Source: Pelagibius litoralis
GTDB lineage: Bacteria; Pseudomonadota; Alphaproteobacteria; Kiloniellales; Kiloniellaceae
Direction: 5' to 3'
Length of the DNA stretch: 64,000 nucleotides
NCBI RefSeq assembly: GCF_011683915.1
Contig: NZ_JAAQPH010000004.1
Location: 270,249 to 334,248 of the forward strand
Under the pieces are notes generated by a model that saw only the letters and a list, made by a program, of their open reading frames with translations, was not told where the DNA came from and made no database searches. Positions 8,515-17,610 of the stretch are shown here, in pieces (position 1 is the first letter of the stretch; each line of letters opens with the position of its first letter). A program made the position numbers and the translations under genes.

Positions 8515-9516
8515 ATGTTCGATCTGGCACTTATCTGGGGTCTTCTGATCGCGCTGGCGGTTCTGATCTACGTGATTCTCGACGGTTTTGATCTCGGCAT
8601 CGGCATCCTCTTCCCGCTCATCAAGGGTGAACAGAACCGCGACGTCATGATGAACAGCGTGGCGCCGGTGTGGGACGGCAACGAGACCTGGCTGGTTCTC
8701 GGCGGCGGTGGTCTCTTTGCGGTTTTCCCTCTGGCCTATTCGGTGATTCTGACATCTCTCTACGCGCCGCTGATCGCCATGCTGCTGGCGTTGATCTTCC
8801 GCGGTGTGGCTTTCGAGTTCCGTTTCAAGGATGCCAGGCACAAGCCGCTTTGGGATCTGGCTTTCGCCGGCGGTTCGATCCTGGCGACTTTCTGTCAGGG
8901 TGTTGTGCTCGGCGCCTTCATCCAGGGGATCGAGGTTCAGGACCGCGCCTATGCCGGTGGCTGGTTCGACTGGCTGACACCGTTCAGCCTCTTCACCGGC
9001 TTTGCCCTGGTGGTCGGCTATGCGCTGCTCGGTGCCGGTTGGCTGGTGATGAAGACCGAAGGTCCGCTGCAGGCGCGCGTCTATGACCTTATGACGGGCC
9101 TGGCGGCGGGTTTGGTCTTCTGCATCGGGATCGTCAGTCTTTGGACGCCGCTGCTGAATGCGGAAATTGCCGGGCGCTGGTTTTCCTGGCCCGGCCTGCT
9201 CTATCTGTCGCCGGTGCCGATCCTGGTCCTGGTCAGTGCCCTCGGTCTTTACCGCGCGATCAGGCAACGCCGCGAGGTGCTGCCCTTCGTGCTCTCGCTG
9301 GGGCTCTTCGTTCTTTCCTATGCCGGGCTTGGGCTCAGCCTCTATCCCAACATCGTTCCGCCCGACGTGACCCTCTGGCAGGCGGCGGCGCCGGATAAGA
9401 CGCTTGGTTTCATGCTTGTCGGTGCGGCGATCCTGCTGCCGCTGATCCTTGGCTATACCAGTTATGCCTACTGGGTGTTTCGCGGCAAGGTGAGGCCCGG
9501 GGACGGCTATCATTGA
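8515..9516 (+). CDS. cydB: Cytochrome bd ubiquinol oxidase, subunit II
   Basis: The 333-residue membrane protein shows the CydB start VLIYVILDGFDLGIGILFP and the conserved VWDGNETWLVLGGGGLFAVFP, eight to nine helices in all, and the end TSYAYWVFRGKV. ATG 8515 is chosen over upstream starts because GGAGGAGG (8500-8507) precedes it and the conserved N-terminus begins there. It follows cydA after 16 bases and overlaps the DUF2474 gene by four bases. Confidence 0.95.
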   Translation: MFDLALIWGLLIALAVLIYVILDGFDLGIGILFPLIKGEQNRDVMMNSVAPVWDGNETWLVLGGGGLFAVFPLAYSVILTSLYAPLIAMLLALIFRGVAFEFRFKDARHKPLWDLAFAGGSILATFCQGVVLGAFIQGIEVQDRAYAGGWFDWLTPFSLFTGFALVVGYALLGAGWLVMKTEGPLQARVYDLMTGLAAGLVFCIGIVSLWTPLLNAEIAGRWFSWPGLLYLSPVPILVLVSALGLYRAIRQRREVLPFVLSLGLFVLSYAGLGLSLYPNIVPPDVTLWQAAAPDKTLGFMLVGAAILLPLILGYTSYAYWVFRGKVRPGDGYH

Positions 9517-9650
9517 CCGGTGATCGCGACGGAAACGGCGGCCTGAAGCCGGCGCTGCGGCGGTTCCTCTGGTTTGTCTTTCTTTGGATGGCCGGGGTCG
9601 GCACCCTGGCCGCTGCGGCCTACCTGCTGCGTCTGACCCTGGGGCTTTAG
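9513..9650 (+). CDS. DUF2474 small membrane subunit of cytochrome bd
   Basis: This 45-residue frame starts at TTG 9513, overlapping the cydB stop (TTGA). It has a basic N-terminus (LKPALRR) followed by one hydrophobic helix with the pattern W-F-V-x-L-W-M-A-G-V, which fits DUF2474, the small protein commonly encoded behind cyanide-insensitive bd oxidases and comparable in role to CydX. Coupling through the overlapping stop and start suggests stoichiometric production with CydB. The non-ATG start and small size make it easy to miss. Confidence 0.75.
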   Translation: MTGDRDGNGGLKPALRRFLWFVFLWMAGVGTLAAAAYLLRLTLGL

Positions 9651-9666
9651 ACTTTTTTGGTTTAGA

Positions 9667-9768
9667 CGGCGCCGGCCCGCACCCCCTCCCGGCCACCCAT
9701 ATCATAATGGCATTGGGTGGCCGGGAGGGGGTGCGGGCTGGAACCGTATCGACGCAAGTCGAAGACGC
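9667..9768. repeat. Long palindromic intergenic repeat, copy 1
   Basis: Two perfect 25-bp inverted arms (9675-9699 and 9714-9738) enclose a 14-base loop. The conserved flanks are CGGCGCCG on the left and TGGAACCG followed by AAGTCGAA-ACGC on the right. A second copy lies at 39601-39703. This copy separates the 3' ends of the convergent DUF2474 and methyltransferase genes, where it could end transcription from both sides. Confidence 0.85.
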
Positions 9769-9769
9769 T

Positions 9770-10540
9770 TTAGGCGAGGCGGCCCAGGGGAATGATCTCC
9801 CGAGAATTTGCCGCATAGGCGCCGCCTTCCCAGTCGCCGAGCCATTCGTCGACCGCCAGGCCCGCGTCCGCCAGTATCGCCGCGAGTCTATCGTGAGGCG
9901 TAAAACGAATCTTCGATGTCGCCGACAAGACTCGTTCGCTGCTGGCGATCCGGTAGTGCGTTTCATAGGTGACAATGCCGGTTTTCGCATCATGGTTCGC
10001 GTCGTTCCAGGCTTCGACCCTGCCAAGCTGCGGATGCATCAAACTGCGTTGCGAGCTTTCCGCGACCCAACCCCGCCAGGCCCCGGCGGCAGGGTTGCGG
10101 GTATCGAAGATGAAGCGGCCCTGCGGCGCCAGGTGGGCGGCGACGGTGGCCAGCGCCGCCTGCTGATCGCTGTCGGTGAGGAAGGCCTGAAAGGCGTGGC
10201 CGGTCAGCAGGACGAGATCGAACTGCCGGCCGAGCCTGACTGTTCGGGCATCCGCCTCGCGCCAAGTGACCTTGTCACCGCCGGGTCGCTGCCGTGCGAT
10301 GTCGAGCATCGCCGCCGCCGGATCGACGCCGGTCACTTCTCTGCCGCCCGCGCTTCTATTCGTGGCGAGGCGCGTCGCCAGCTGGCCGGTGCCGCAGCCG
10401 AGATCGAGAACCGACCCGGCAGGTTTCGCCAGTTGCAGGCAGTATTCGAAATCGGGCGCCCAGCCGTTTTCCAGATCGTAGAACTGTGCCAGTTCCCGGT
10501 CCCGGTACAGCCTGTCGTTTTGCGGATCGTCTTGCGGCAT
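9770..10540 (-). CDS. Class I SAM-dependent methyltransferase
   Basis: The 256-residue protein has an unmistakable motif I, VLDLGCGTGQLA (about residues 44-55), followed by EVTGVDPAAAMLDIAR (motif II) and FDLVLLTGHAFQ (motif III/IV). The N-terminus (YRDRELAQFYDLENGW) is typical of small-molecule methyltransferases of the methyltransferase-25 group. The substrate is unknown. It is third in a leftward run metX-metW-methyltransferase and ends two bases from the long palindromic repeat. Confidence 0.85.
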   Translation of the reverse strand: MPQDDPQNDRLYRDRELAQFYDLENGWAPDFEYCLQLAKPAGSVLDLGCGTGQLATRLATNRSAGGREVTGVDPAAAMLDIARQRPGGDKVTWREADARTVRLGRQFDLVLLTGHAFQAFLTDSDQQAALATVAAHLAPQGRFIFDTRNPAAGAWRGWVAESSQRSLMHPQLGRVEAWNDANHDAKTGIVTYETHYRIASSERVLSATSKIRFTPHDRLAAILADAGLAVDEWLGDWEGGAYAANSREIIPLGRLA

Positions 10541-10579
10541 GGTTTTCGCTGGCGCGGTTTAAACGGTCGCCACAGTCCG

Positions 10580-11218
10580 CTAGTCCTTCTTCAGGCGGAA
10601 GATTGCTTTCTCGCCCAGCAGGTTGGCCAGGCGTCCGCCGCCAAGGCCGCTTTGCAGGCGGTCGCCGCCCAGCACCAGGGTTTCCTCAATCTCCATGCCG
10701 CAGGCATGGCAGAGATCGGTGAAGTCCCTGATGGTGCAGAAATGGATGTTCGGCGTCTCGTACCAAGCCTCCGGAATAGAGTCGGTTACCGGCATCCGGC
10801 CCCGGAACGCCAGGTGCAAGCGCACCCGCCAGTGACCGAAATTGGGGAAGGAGACGATGGCATGGCGGCCGATGCGCGCCATCTGCTCCAGCACCTGTCG
10901 CGGATCCCGTGTGGCCTGCAGGGTCAGGCTCAGGATCGCATAATCGAAGGCGTCGCTGGGGTAGTCACCCAGGTCGGTATCGGCGTCGCCCTGAATAACC
11001 GAAAGGCCGCGCGCGACGCAGGCGTTCACATTGCGCTGAGAGAGTTCCATGCCGCGGCCCACGACCTGACGGTGGCGCGCCAGGTGGTCCAGCAGGGCGC
11101 CGTCACTGCAGCCGATATCGAGCACCCGCGCGCCCGGTTCCACCATCCCGGCGATAAGGGCGAGGTCGCTGCGCAGCGCGGCGGCCTGGGTCGCGGAAGG
11201 ATTGTCGAGCGGACTCAT
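10580..11218 (-). CDS. metW: Methionine biosynthesis protein MetW
   Basis: The 212-residue protein has the MetW signature RVLDIGCSDGALLDHLA (about 31-47) and continues RGMELSQRNVNACVARGLSVIQGDADTDL, then the DYAILSLTLQATRDPRQVLEQMARIGRHAIVSFPNFGHW block conserved in this family. MetW is a methyltransferase-like protein that acts with MetX in acetylation of homoserine; its exact biochemical role has been debated. It follows metX after 25 bases, the standard arrangement. Confidence 0.95.
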   Translation of the reverse strand: MSPLDNPSATQAAALRSDLALIAGMVEPGARVLDIGCSDGALLDHLARHRQVVGRGMELSQRNVNACVARGLSVIQGDADTDLGDYPSDAFDYAILSLTLQATRDPRQVLEQMARIGRHAIVSFPNFGHWRVRLHLAFRGRMPVTDSIPEAWYETPNIHFCTIRDFTDLCHACGMEIEETLVLGGDRLQSGLGGGRLANLLGEKAIFRLKKD

Positions 11219-11243
11219 CGAGACGCCTTTGTCGAACAGGGTT

Positions 11244-12446
11244 TCACGGAAAACTCAGTCCGCGGTGCTCGGCACAGCCGTTCAGGAAGCCGCACAGCGT
11301 ATCCCTGAACTCCGGTTCGTCCAGCAGGAAGGCATCGTGGCCCGCATCGCTTTCGATCTCCACGAAGCTGACATCCGCGGCGGCGGCGTTCAGGGCGTGG
11401 ACGACATCGCGGTTCTCCGCCGTGGGAAACAGCCAGTCGCTGGAAAAGGAGATGACGCAGAAGCGCACCGGCGTAGAGCGGAATGCGTTGGCCAGCTTGC
11501 CGCCGAACTCCTCTGCCAGGTCGAAGTAGTCCATCGCCCGGGTGATGTAGAGGTAGGAGTTGGCGTCGAAGCGCTGCACGAAACTGGCGCCCTGATGGCG
11601 CAGATAGCTTTCGACCTGAAAGTCGGCATCGAAGCCGAAGGTCAGGCCTTTGCGGTCCTGCAGCCGGCGGCCGAACTTGCGATGCAGCGCCGGTTCCGAG
11701 AGATAGGTGATGTGGGCTGTCATGCGGGCGACGGCCAGGCCGCGGTCCGGGTTCCGGCCCTCCGCCAGGTAGCGCCCGCCGCACCAGTCCAGATCCGCCA
11801 TGATCGCCTGGCGGCCCACCTCGTGGAAAGCGATGTTCTGCGCCGTGTGGCGCGCTGCCGTGGCAATCGGGATCGCCGCGAAAACCTTTTCCGGATAGCT
11901 GGCCGCCCACTGCAGCACCTGCATGCCGCCCATCGATCCGCCGGTCACGCAGAACAGCTTGTCGATTCCCAGATGGTCGATCAGCAGTTTCTGCGCGCGC
12001 ACCATGTCGCCCAGGGTGATGACGGGCAGGTCCAGTGCCCAGGGCTCGCCGCTTGCCGGGTTGATCGACTTCGGGCCGGTGGTGCCCATGCAGCCGCCCA
12101 GCACGTTGATGCAGATGACGAAGTAGCGGTCGGTGTCGAGCGCCAGGCCCGGGCCGACCATCAGGCTCCACCAGCCGGGTTTGCCGGTCACCGGGTGGGT
12201 TTCGGCCACGAACTGGTCGCCGGTCAGGGCGTGGCAGACCAGGATGGCGTTGGATTTGTCGGCATTCAGCCTGCCGTAGGTCTGGTAGGCCAGGGTGAAA
12301 GGCCCCAGCTCCACCCCGCAGTCGAGCATAAAGGGCGCCTCACGGCCGAAGTCCGCCGTCGACCCGGCCTGCGGTGCGTCCGCCGTTCCAACCGGCTCCG
12401 TGATTTGCCGCTGATCGCTCAAAGTCCGTCCAATCTTGCATCCCAA
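11244..12446 (-). CDS. metX: Homoserine O-acetyltransferase
   Basis: The alpha/beta-hydrolase-fold protein of about 400 residues contains the nucleophile elbow GGSMGGMQ (Ser about 171), the [10 protein letters not shown] loop and the C-terminal [11 protein letters not shown] with the catalytic His. It acetylates L-homoserine with acetyl-CoA, committing carbon to methionine. No in-frame ATG precedes the conserved part; TTG 12446 or TTG 12422 are the possible starts, so the N-terminus is uncertain. It diverges from the chorismate mutase gene. The 221-base leader was checked for a known SAM riboswitch without a convincing match. Confidence 0.93.
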   Translation of the reverse strand: MGCKIGRTLSDQRQITEPVGTADAPQAGSTADFGREAPFMLDCGVELGPFTLAYQTYGRLNADKSNAILVCHALTGDQFVAETHPVTGKPGWWSLMVGPGLALDTDRYFVICINVLGGCMGTTGPKSINPASGEPWALDLPVITLGDMVRAQKLLIDHLGIDKLFCVTGGSMGGMQVLQWAASYPEKVFAAIPIATAARHTAQNIAFHEVGRQAIMADLDWCGGRYLAEGRNPDRGLAVARMTAHITYLSEPALHRKFGRRLQDRKGLTFGFDADFQVESYLRHQGASFVQRFDANSYLYITRAMDYFDLAEEFGGKLANAFRSTPVRFCVISFSSDWLFPTAENRDVVHALNAAAADVSFVEIESDAGHDAFLLDEPEFRDTLCGFLNGCAEHRGLSFP

Positions 12447-12605
12447 GGCCCGTTGCCCCGGCCCGGTTATCCAGGCTGGGGGCTGCCGGCCGCCCGGGTT
12501 TCCGTCCCGGGCAGGATAGGGGGCCCCATAGCTAGGGAGCCCGGGCTGCCCCTGTCAACCTTTCTTGGCGCGGGTCCAGGCTGCGCTTTTAGTGTAAGGT
12601 TTTCT

Positions 12606-12634
12606 TTGATTTTACCCTATCCAGCGACTATCAG
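12606..12634 (+). promoter_or_regulatory. Predicted sigma70-type promoter for the chorismate mutase-hisC-tyrA operon
   Basis: TTGATT (12606-12611), a 17-base spacer and TATCAG (12629-12634) lie 33 bases before the ATG at 12668 in a locally AT-richer stretch. Confidence 0.45.
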
Positions 12635-12667
12635 TAGCACCGCCTTGGCGGCAGGTATCGGGGCAAT

Positions 12668-13600
12668 ATGTCAGAAAAACCGACTTCTCTGGACGATTTG
12701 CGTCGCAAAATCGACGAGATCGACAATTCACTCCACGACTTGCTCATGCGTCGCACCGAGCTTGCGCGCCAGATTGCCCTGGCCAAAGGCAGCAATGCGG
12801 TGATCATGCGGCCGGGCCGCGAGGCGCGGGTGCTGCGCCGGCTTGTGGGCCGGCACCAGGGGCCTTTCCCCAAACCGGTGATCAGCCGTATCTGGCGCGA
12901 AATCATCTCGGTCTTCACCCGCTTGCAAGGGCCCTTTGCCGCCGCGGCCTTCGCACCGGAGGGGGGCAGCGATCTGTCGCTGCTGGCCCGCGATCATTTC
13001 GGTTCACTCACCCCGATCACCAGCTACGGCTCGGAAATGGGGGTTTTGCGCGCCGTCAGCGACGGCAAGGCCAATATCGGCATTCTGCCGCTGCCGGAAT
13101 CGGACCGCGGCACCCCCTGGTGGCCGAAGCTGGCGCGCAGCGGCAAGGCCTCGCCCAAGATCATCGCCCGCCTGCCTTTTGCCGCGCTGGACGGCGGCCG
13201 CCGGCACGGGCCGGAAGCGGTCGTGGTTTCCCTGGCGGAGCCGGAGGAAAGCGGTGACGATCAGGGGTACCTGATTGTCGAACTGGACGAAGCGGTTTCG
13301 CGCGGGGCCCTGAAGACCCTGCTGTCGGATGCAGGCTTTGAGGTGCGTAACACCCAGGCCTGGGTCGATGCGCCCGACCGCCCGCTTCACCTGGTCGAGG
13401 TTGAGGGCTTCCTCGCCAGCGACGACGCCAGGGTTGCCGCCCTGGTGGCGGAGACCGATCAGGTCAGCCATGCCTGGGCAGTGGGCAGCTTTGCGGTGCC
13501 CCTGACGGCGGAAGACCTGGCCAACAGTCCCGCCCCTTCTACCCAGGCGGAAAACGGTGATGCCAGCGACGCCGATGCAGCCTCTGCAGGGGTGTCATGA
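12668..13600 (+). CDS. Chorismate mutase (AroQ type) with degenerate prephenate-dehydratase-like C-terminal half
   Basis: The 310-residue protein begins with an AroQ domain: LDDLRRKIDEIDNSLHDLLMRRTELARQI, then the R-P-G-R-E-A-R-V-L-R-R-L segment that provides active-site Arg residues. The remaining two thirds resemble a periplasmic-binding-type dehydratase fold with an ACT-like end, but clear dehydratase motifs are not seen. It should convert chorismate to prephenate for Tyr/Phe synthesis. It is followed by hisC and tyrA with overlapping stops and starts. The last 25 residues are low-complexity and acidic. Confidence 0.88.
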   Translation: MSEKPTSLDDLRRKIDEIDNSLHDLLMRRTELARQIALAKGSNAVIMRPGREARVLRRLVGRHQGPFPKPVISRIWREIISVFTRLQGPFAAAAFAPEGGSDLSLLARDHFGSLTPITSYGSEMGVLRAVSDGKANIGILPLPESDRGTPWWPKLARSGKASPKIIARLPFAALDGGRRHGPEAVVVSLAEPEESGDDQGYLIVELDEAVSRGALKTLLSDAGFEVRNTQAWVDAPDRPLHLVEVEGFLASDDARVAALVAETDQVSHAWAVGSFAVPLTAEDLANSPAPSTQAENGDASDADAASAGVS

Positions 13601-14679
13601 GCCTTTCGCCGCGTCCCGGCATTCTCGATATCGCGCCTTATGTCGGCGGCGAATCAAAGGCTGAAGGTGCGAACCGGGTCGTCCGTCTCGCGTCCAACGA
13701 GAACCCGCTCGGTCCGAGCCCGCGCGCCATCGCCGCTTATGTGGCCGAGCAGGAAAACCTGCACCGCTATCCGGACGGCGGGGCCTTGGCGCTGCGTCGG
13801 GCGTTGGCCGAGGCCGAGGGCCTGGATGCCGACCGTATTGTCTGCGGTGCCGGTTCCGATGAACTGATCGCCCTCCTGGTGCGCGCCTATGCGGGACCGG
13901 GAGACGAGGTGCTCTACAGCGAGCACGGCTTTCTGATGTACGGCATATCGGCAAGGACCGCCGGCGCGACGCCGGTAACCGCACCGGAGGTCGCTCTGAC
14001 CGCCGATGTCGACGGCCTGCTGGCGCGGGTGACCGACAAGACCCGGATGCTGTTCCTGGCGAACCCGAACAATCCGACCGGCAGCTACATCTCGGAAGCG
14101 GCGCTGAGACGTCTCCATGCCGGCCTGCCGCCTTCGGTGCTGCTGGTGATCGATGCGGCCTATGCCGAGTATGTAACGGCGGCGGACTATCCGCGGTCGG
14201 CGGCTCTGGTGGAAGAAGCCGACAACGTCGTCATGCTGCGCACCTTTTCGAAGATCTATGGTCTCGCGGCGTTGCGGCTGGGCTGGGCCTATGCTCCGGC
14301 CGCGGTCGTCGATGTACTGAACCGGGTGCGCGGCCCCTTCAACGTCAGCCAGGCGGCGCAGGCGGCGGGCCTCGCCGCGATCGCCGATACCGACCATATC
14401 GCCAAGTCTGTCGCCCACAATACCAAGTGGCGCAGTTGGTTCTCCGAGGTCGCTGCCAAGGCTGGTGCCGAGCCGATGCCCTCTGCCGGCAATTTCATGT
14501 TGCTGCGCTTTCGTGGCGGGCAGGCCGAGGCCGAGAGCGTGTTGGCCGACCTGAAACGCCGGGGCATCCTGGTCAGGGGCGTGGCCGCCTACGGCCTCGC
14601 CAACTGCCTTCGGGTGACCATCGGTACGGAAGACGAGATGCGGGCGACCGCCGAGGCGCTGCAGGCGGTGCTCCGGTGA
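13597..14679 (+). CDS. hisC: Histidinol-phosphate / aromatic aminotransferase (class I/II PLP)
   Basis: The 360-residue protein shows LASNENPLGPSP near the start, NPNNPTGSYIS, an aspartate in LLVIDAAYAEYV and the PLP-binding Lys in RTFSKIYGLAALRLGWAYA. Proteins of this family transaminate histidinol phosphate. In alphaproteobacteria the copy between chorismate mutase and tyrA is often also used for aromatic amino acid transamination, which the operon position suggests here. It overlaps both neighbours by four bases (ATGA at its start, GTGA at its end). Confidence 0.93.
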   Translation: MSLSPRPGILDIAPYVGGESKAEGANRVVRLASNENPLGPSPRAIAAYVAEQENLHRYPDGGALALRRALAEAEGLDADRIVCGAGSDELIALLVRAYAGPGDEVLYSEHGFLMYGISARTAGATPVTAPEVALTADVDGLLARVTDKTRMLFLANPNNPTGSYISEAALRRLHAGLPPSVLLVIDAAYAEYVTAADYPRSAALVEEADNVVMLRTFSKIYGLAALRLGWAYAPAAVVDVLNRVRGPFNVSQAAQAAGLAAIADTDHIAKSVAHNTKWRSWFSEVAAKAGAEPMPSAGNFMLLRFRGGQAEAESVLADLKRRGILVRGVAAYGLANCLRVTIGTEDEMRATAEALQAVLR

Positions 14680-15659
14680 CCTTGCCGGCGACCCCGGATG
14701 CTGAGCCGCTGTTTGGGCGGGTTGCGCTTTTGGGGGCCGGCCTGATCGGCTCCTCCCTGGCCTGGGCAATCCGCGCCCGGGGGCTGGCGGCGCATGTCTC
14801 AGCCTATTCCCGCCGTGAAGAGACCCGCCGGACGATTGCCGAGCTGGGTTTCGCCGATTCCCTGCATGACAATCCCGGCGATGCGGTTGCCGGCGCGGAC
14901 CTGGTGATCTTCTGTGCCCCTGTCGGGGCCAATGCCGCGCTGGCTGAGGCCATCACTGGGCAGCTTTCGCCCGGGGCCATCGTCACCGATGTCGGCTCGG
15001 TCAAACAGGCGGTGATCCGTGACATCGGGCCTTTTCTGCCGGACGGCGTGCATTTCGTGCCCGGCCATCCCATTGCGGGGACCGAGAATTCCGGACCCGA
15101 AGCGGGCTTTGCCGATCTCTTCGAACAACGCTGGTGCATCCTGACCCCGCCGCCGGGCACGCCGGAGGCGGCGACCGAGAAGCTTACGGCTTTTTGGCAG
15201 GGCCTGGGCTCGACCATCGAAGTCATGGATGCGGCGCATCACGACAAGGTGCTGGCCATCACCTCTCATCTGCCTCACCTGATCGCCTATACCATCGTCG
15301 GCACCGCGACCGATCTGGAAGAGAGCGAGCGGGCGGAGGTCGTGAAGTTCTCCGCCGGCGGGTTTCGTGACTTCACGCGTATCGCCGGGTCGGATCCGGT
15401 GATGTGGCGCGATGTTTTCCTGCACAATCGCGAGTCGGTGTTGGAGATGCTGCAACGCTTCTCAGAAGACCTGACCGCCCTGCAGAGGGCGATCCGCTGG
15501 GGCGAGGGCGAAACCCTGGAGGGTCTTTTCCGCCGCACCCGTGAAATCCGCGCCGGCGTCGTCGACGCCCATCAGGCCGGTTCCTTCGATCCTAGAGAAC
15601 CGGAGCGATCGGGAACAGCGGGACCGGTCCAAGATAAAGCAGACCATCCCGCAGAGTAA
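14676..15659 (+). CDS. tyrA: Prephenate / arogenate (cyclohexadienyl) dehydrogenase
   Basis: The protein is 327 residues from GTG 14676, which overlaps the hisC stop. The NAD(P) loop GAGLIGSS (about 20-27) is followed by VGSVKQAV, HFVPGHPIAGTENSGPEAG and DKVLAITSHLPHLIAY, all standard TyrA motifs containing the catalytic His. It oxidatively decarboxylates prephenate or arogenate on the way to tyrosine. Its 3' end overlaps the end of the convergent DUF2125 gene by 68 bases, so the last 20-odd codons encode protein on both strands. Confidence 0.93.
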   Translation: MTLPATPDAEPLFGRVALLGAGLIGSSLAWAIRARGLAAHVSAYSRREETRRTIAELGFADSLHDNPGDAVAGADLVIFCAPVGANAALAEAITGQLSPGAIVTDVGSVKQAVIRDIGPFLPDGVHFVPGHPIAGTENSGPEAGFADLFEQRWCILTPPPGTPEAATEKLTAFWQGLGSTIEVMDAAHHDKVLAITSHLPHLIAYTIVGTATDLEESERAEVVKFSAGGFRDFTRIAGSDPVMWRDVFLHNRESVLEMLQRFSEDLTALQRAIRWGEGETLEGLFRRTREIRAGVVDAHQAGSFDPREPERSGTAGPVQDKADHPAE

Positions 15660-16617
15660 TCGGCGCTTCGAGCACCGTCGCGTCCGAGGTCGTGTCGCGC
15701 CGGCCCAGAGCGGCAACCGCCAGCCGCGCGGCAAAGGCGGCCTCCGGTTTGATATCACCGCTCTCGATCAATCTGTCGATGATCTCCTCCGCCCCCTTCA
15801 ATTTGGTGTCGAAGCGTCCCGCCGGGCGCAGGGCCTGGTCCAGAGCGATATTGCCACTGGCCTGCAGGTCCAAGGGCCCCCAGCGCGCCGCCAGCCGTCG
15901 GAACCGCCAAAGCCCGCCGGCATCGCGCCAGAGCGGCAGGGCGACGACCGGCTTGCCGCGGGGAATGCCGCCCACCACAGTCGAATCGAAGGACAGCCGG
16001 GCCAGGGCGTTGCCCAGAGGGCCGCCATGACCTTGCGGCAGTTGCAGGGCCAGGGCTTCGCCGACCAGCTCCAGCGTCTCCGGATCGTCGCCGCTGGCGG
16101 CTTGCAGCGGTCCCAGGCGTGCTGTCAGCCGCTCCGCCGAGACAGGATCCAGCCCGGGACCCTCCAGCCGCAGGACACCGAGATCGACCATGGCGCGGTC
16201 GACCTGGCCGTCGAAGGCGAGCACCACCCGGCCCTGGGCTTCTTCGGCCATGATATCCGCCTGTTTCCGGTCTCCACCCTCGGCCAGGCGCAGGTGGTGG
16301 TTGCCGGGAAATTGCAGGTCGATGGTGAAGGGGTCCCAGAGCCTGGCCTCCCCCGAAATCGTCGGGCCTTCCCAGGTCAGGTCCTGTGGGCTGGTCACTT
16401 TTGGCGCGTCGAAGGTCACCGTCAGCGCGAAAGGGAAGCCGGACATCTGCGGTCCATCGTAGGCGATCTCATAGCCCCGTTCGACCTGCTGGCCGCGCCA
16501 GCGCTCGATCCCCTCGGCCAGAGCCGCAGAGGCCCAGAACCAGTAGCCCGCCAGGGCGAGCGAAAAGAGGCAAAGGGTCGCGACAAAGGCGATCGACAGG
16601 TGCTTACGGCGGCGCAT
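15592..16617 (-). CDS. DUF2125 family envelope protein
   Basis: The protein is about 341 residues from ATG 16617 (MRRRKHLSI), which gives a short basic start and one N-terminal hydrophobic helix (uncleaved anchor or signal peptide), then YWFWASAALAEGIERWRGQQVERGYEIAYDGPQMSGFPF, characteristic of DUF2125. The rest is beta-rich, as in AsmA-like envelope proteins. The frame is open further upstream to 16776, but that part is not conserved-looking and would run into the promoter of the next gene. Function is unknown. Confidence 0.8.
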   Translation of the reverse strand: MRRRKHLSIAFVATLCLFSLALAGYWFWASAALAEGIERWRGQQVERGYEIAYDGPQMSGFPFALTVTFDAPKVTSPQDLTWEGPTISGEARLWDPFTIDLQFPGNHHLRLAEGGDRKQADIMAEEAQGRVVLAFDGQVDRAMVDLGVLRLEGPGLDPVSAERLTARLGPLQAASGDDPETLELVGEALALQLPQGHGGPLGNALARLSFDSTVVGGIPRGKPVVALPLWRDAGGLWRFRRLAARWGPLDLQASGNIALDQALRPAGRFDTKLKGAEEIIDRLIESGDIKPEAAFAARLAVAALGRRDTTSDATVLEAPITLRDGLLYLGPVPLFPIAPVL

Positions 16618-16790
16618 GGGCGCAGGGTACTCCCGAATTGCTATGGTGGTCGCCATGATAGAAGGCGGCCTGTGCCCACGCAGCCACAAATCCAGCCGAC
16701 CCTCATGCGGCCGTTTGGATGGATGCTTGAGGCCGGGGCTCCGATTTGTTGGTATAGGGGCGGCGCTGCACATCATGATCGGGATAAAAC

Positions 16791-17402
16791 GTGACGGAGA
16801 CCGAGTGGCCGGACCTCGATGGTCTGGAATCCCTTTCTGCCGAGGAGATGGCCGCCCGGCGCCTGAGCCTGCCGCCGCGACAGGATTTCTGGGTTTTCGG
16901 CTATGGATCTTTGATGTGGCATCCGGGCTTTCCCCATGTCGAAGTCCGCATTGCCCGCCTGAACGGTCTTCATCGGCGCTTTTGCGTCTTTTCTCACAGA
17001 TATCGCGGCACCCCGCGTCTGCCGGGGTTGGTTCTGGGGCTCGATCGCGGCGGTTCCTGCCGCGGTCTGGCCTTTCGGGTACCGGCGGCCGAAGGCGAGG
17101 CGGTGCTCGATTATCTCTATGAGCGCGAGATGATCACCGGCGTCTACCTGCCGTCCTGGCGCGCGGCGAAAACCGATCAGGGCGTTGTCCCGGCGATTAC
17201 CTTCGTGGTCGACCGCGCACACCCGCAGTACGCCGGTGGTCTGCCCCACGACCGGATTGTCGAGATGATCCTGCAGGGGCGCGGCGACCGTGGCCCCTGT
17301 GTCGAATACCTGGAAAACACCGTGCATCACCTGCAGGCCCTGGGTCTGCGCGACCGCGCGCTGGAGCGTCTTCTGAGCGAGGCCAGAGTGCGCCGAGGCT
17401 GA
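16791..17402 (+). CDS. ChaC-like gamma-glutamylcyclotransferase
   Basis: The 203-residue protein has the family landmark FGYGSLMWHPGF (about 36-47) with the substrate-binding YGSL loop, followed by the RGTPRLPGLVLGLDRGGSC region and a Glu in the LYEREM helix that corresponds to the catalytic Glu. ChaC-type enzymes release 5-oxoproline from glutathione. It starts with GTG 16791, and the gap to the divergent DUF2125 gene is about 170 bases. Confidence 0.9.
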   Translation: MTETEWPDLDGLESLSAEEMAARRLSLPPRQDFWVFGYGSLMWHPGFPHVEVRIARLNGLHRRFCVFSHRYRGTPRLPGLVLGLDRGGSCRGLAFRVPAAEGEAVLDYLYEREMITGVYLPSWRAAKTDQGVVPAITFVVDRAHPQYAGGLPHDRIVEMILQGRGDRGPCVEYLENTVHHLQALGLRDRALERLLSEARVRRG

Positions 17403-17499
17403 GAAGCCGTATCTGCTCTACCGGCCGCTTCGCCCGGTACTGCAGACTTGCTGGGTATAACGAGGTCCCCGGGCCCCCTGATCTGCGTCGTCCGGTCTG

Positions 17500-17517
17500 C
17501 GTCACATTTTAGTGACG
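17500..17517. promoter_or_regulatory. Operator-like inverted repeat upstream of the YHS gene
   Basis: CGTCAC and GTGACG arms are separated by six AT-rich bases (ATTTTA). It lies 94 bases upstream of the YHS gene and ahead of the bufferin operon. The regulator is unknown. Confidence 0.35.
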
Positions 17518-17610
17518 TCTCGTGATTTGATCGCGACCCGATTACGCAAATATCTCTATCTAGTCAGGCGCCTGCCTGTTCTTTCAAACTGAAGATGCGA
17601 GGTCCTCCCC

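Noticed and set aside
12447..12667. Possible SAM riboswitch upstream of metX
   Set aside because: The leader lacks the conserved segments of SAM-II and other known SAM classes; only GC-rich hairpins are present.
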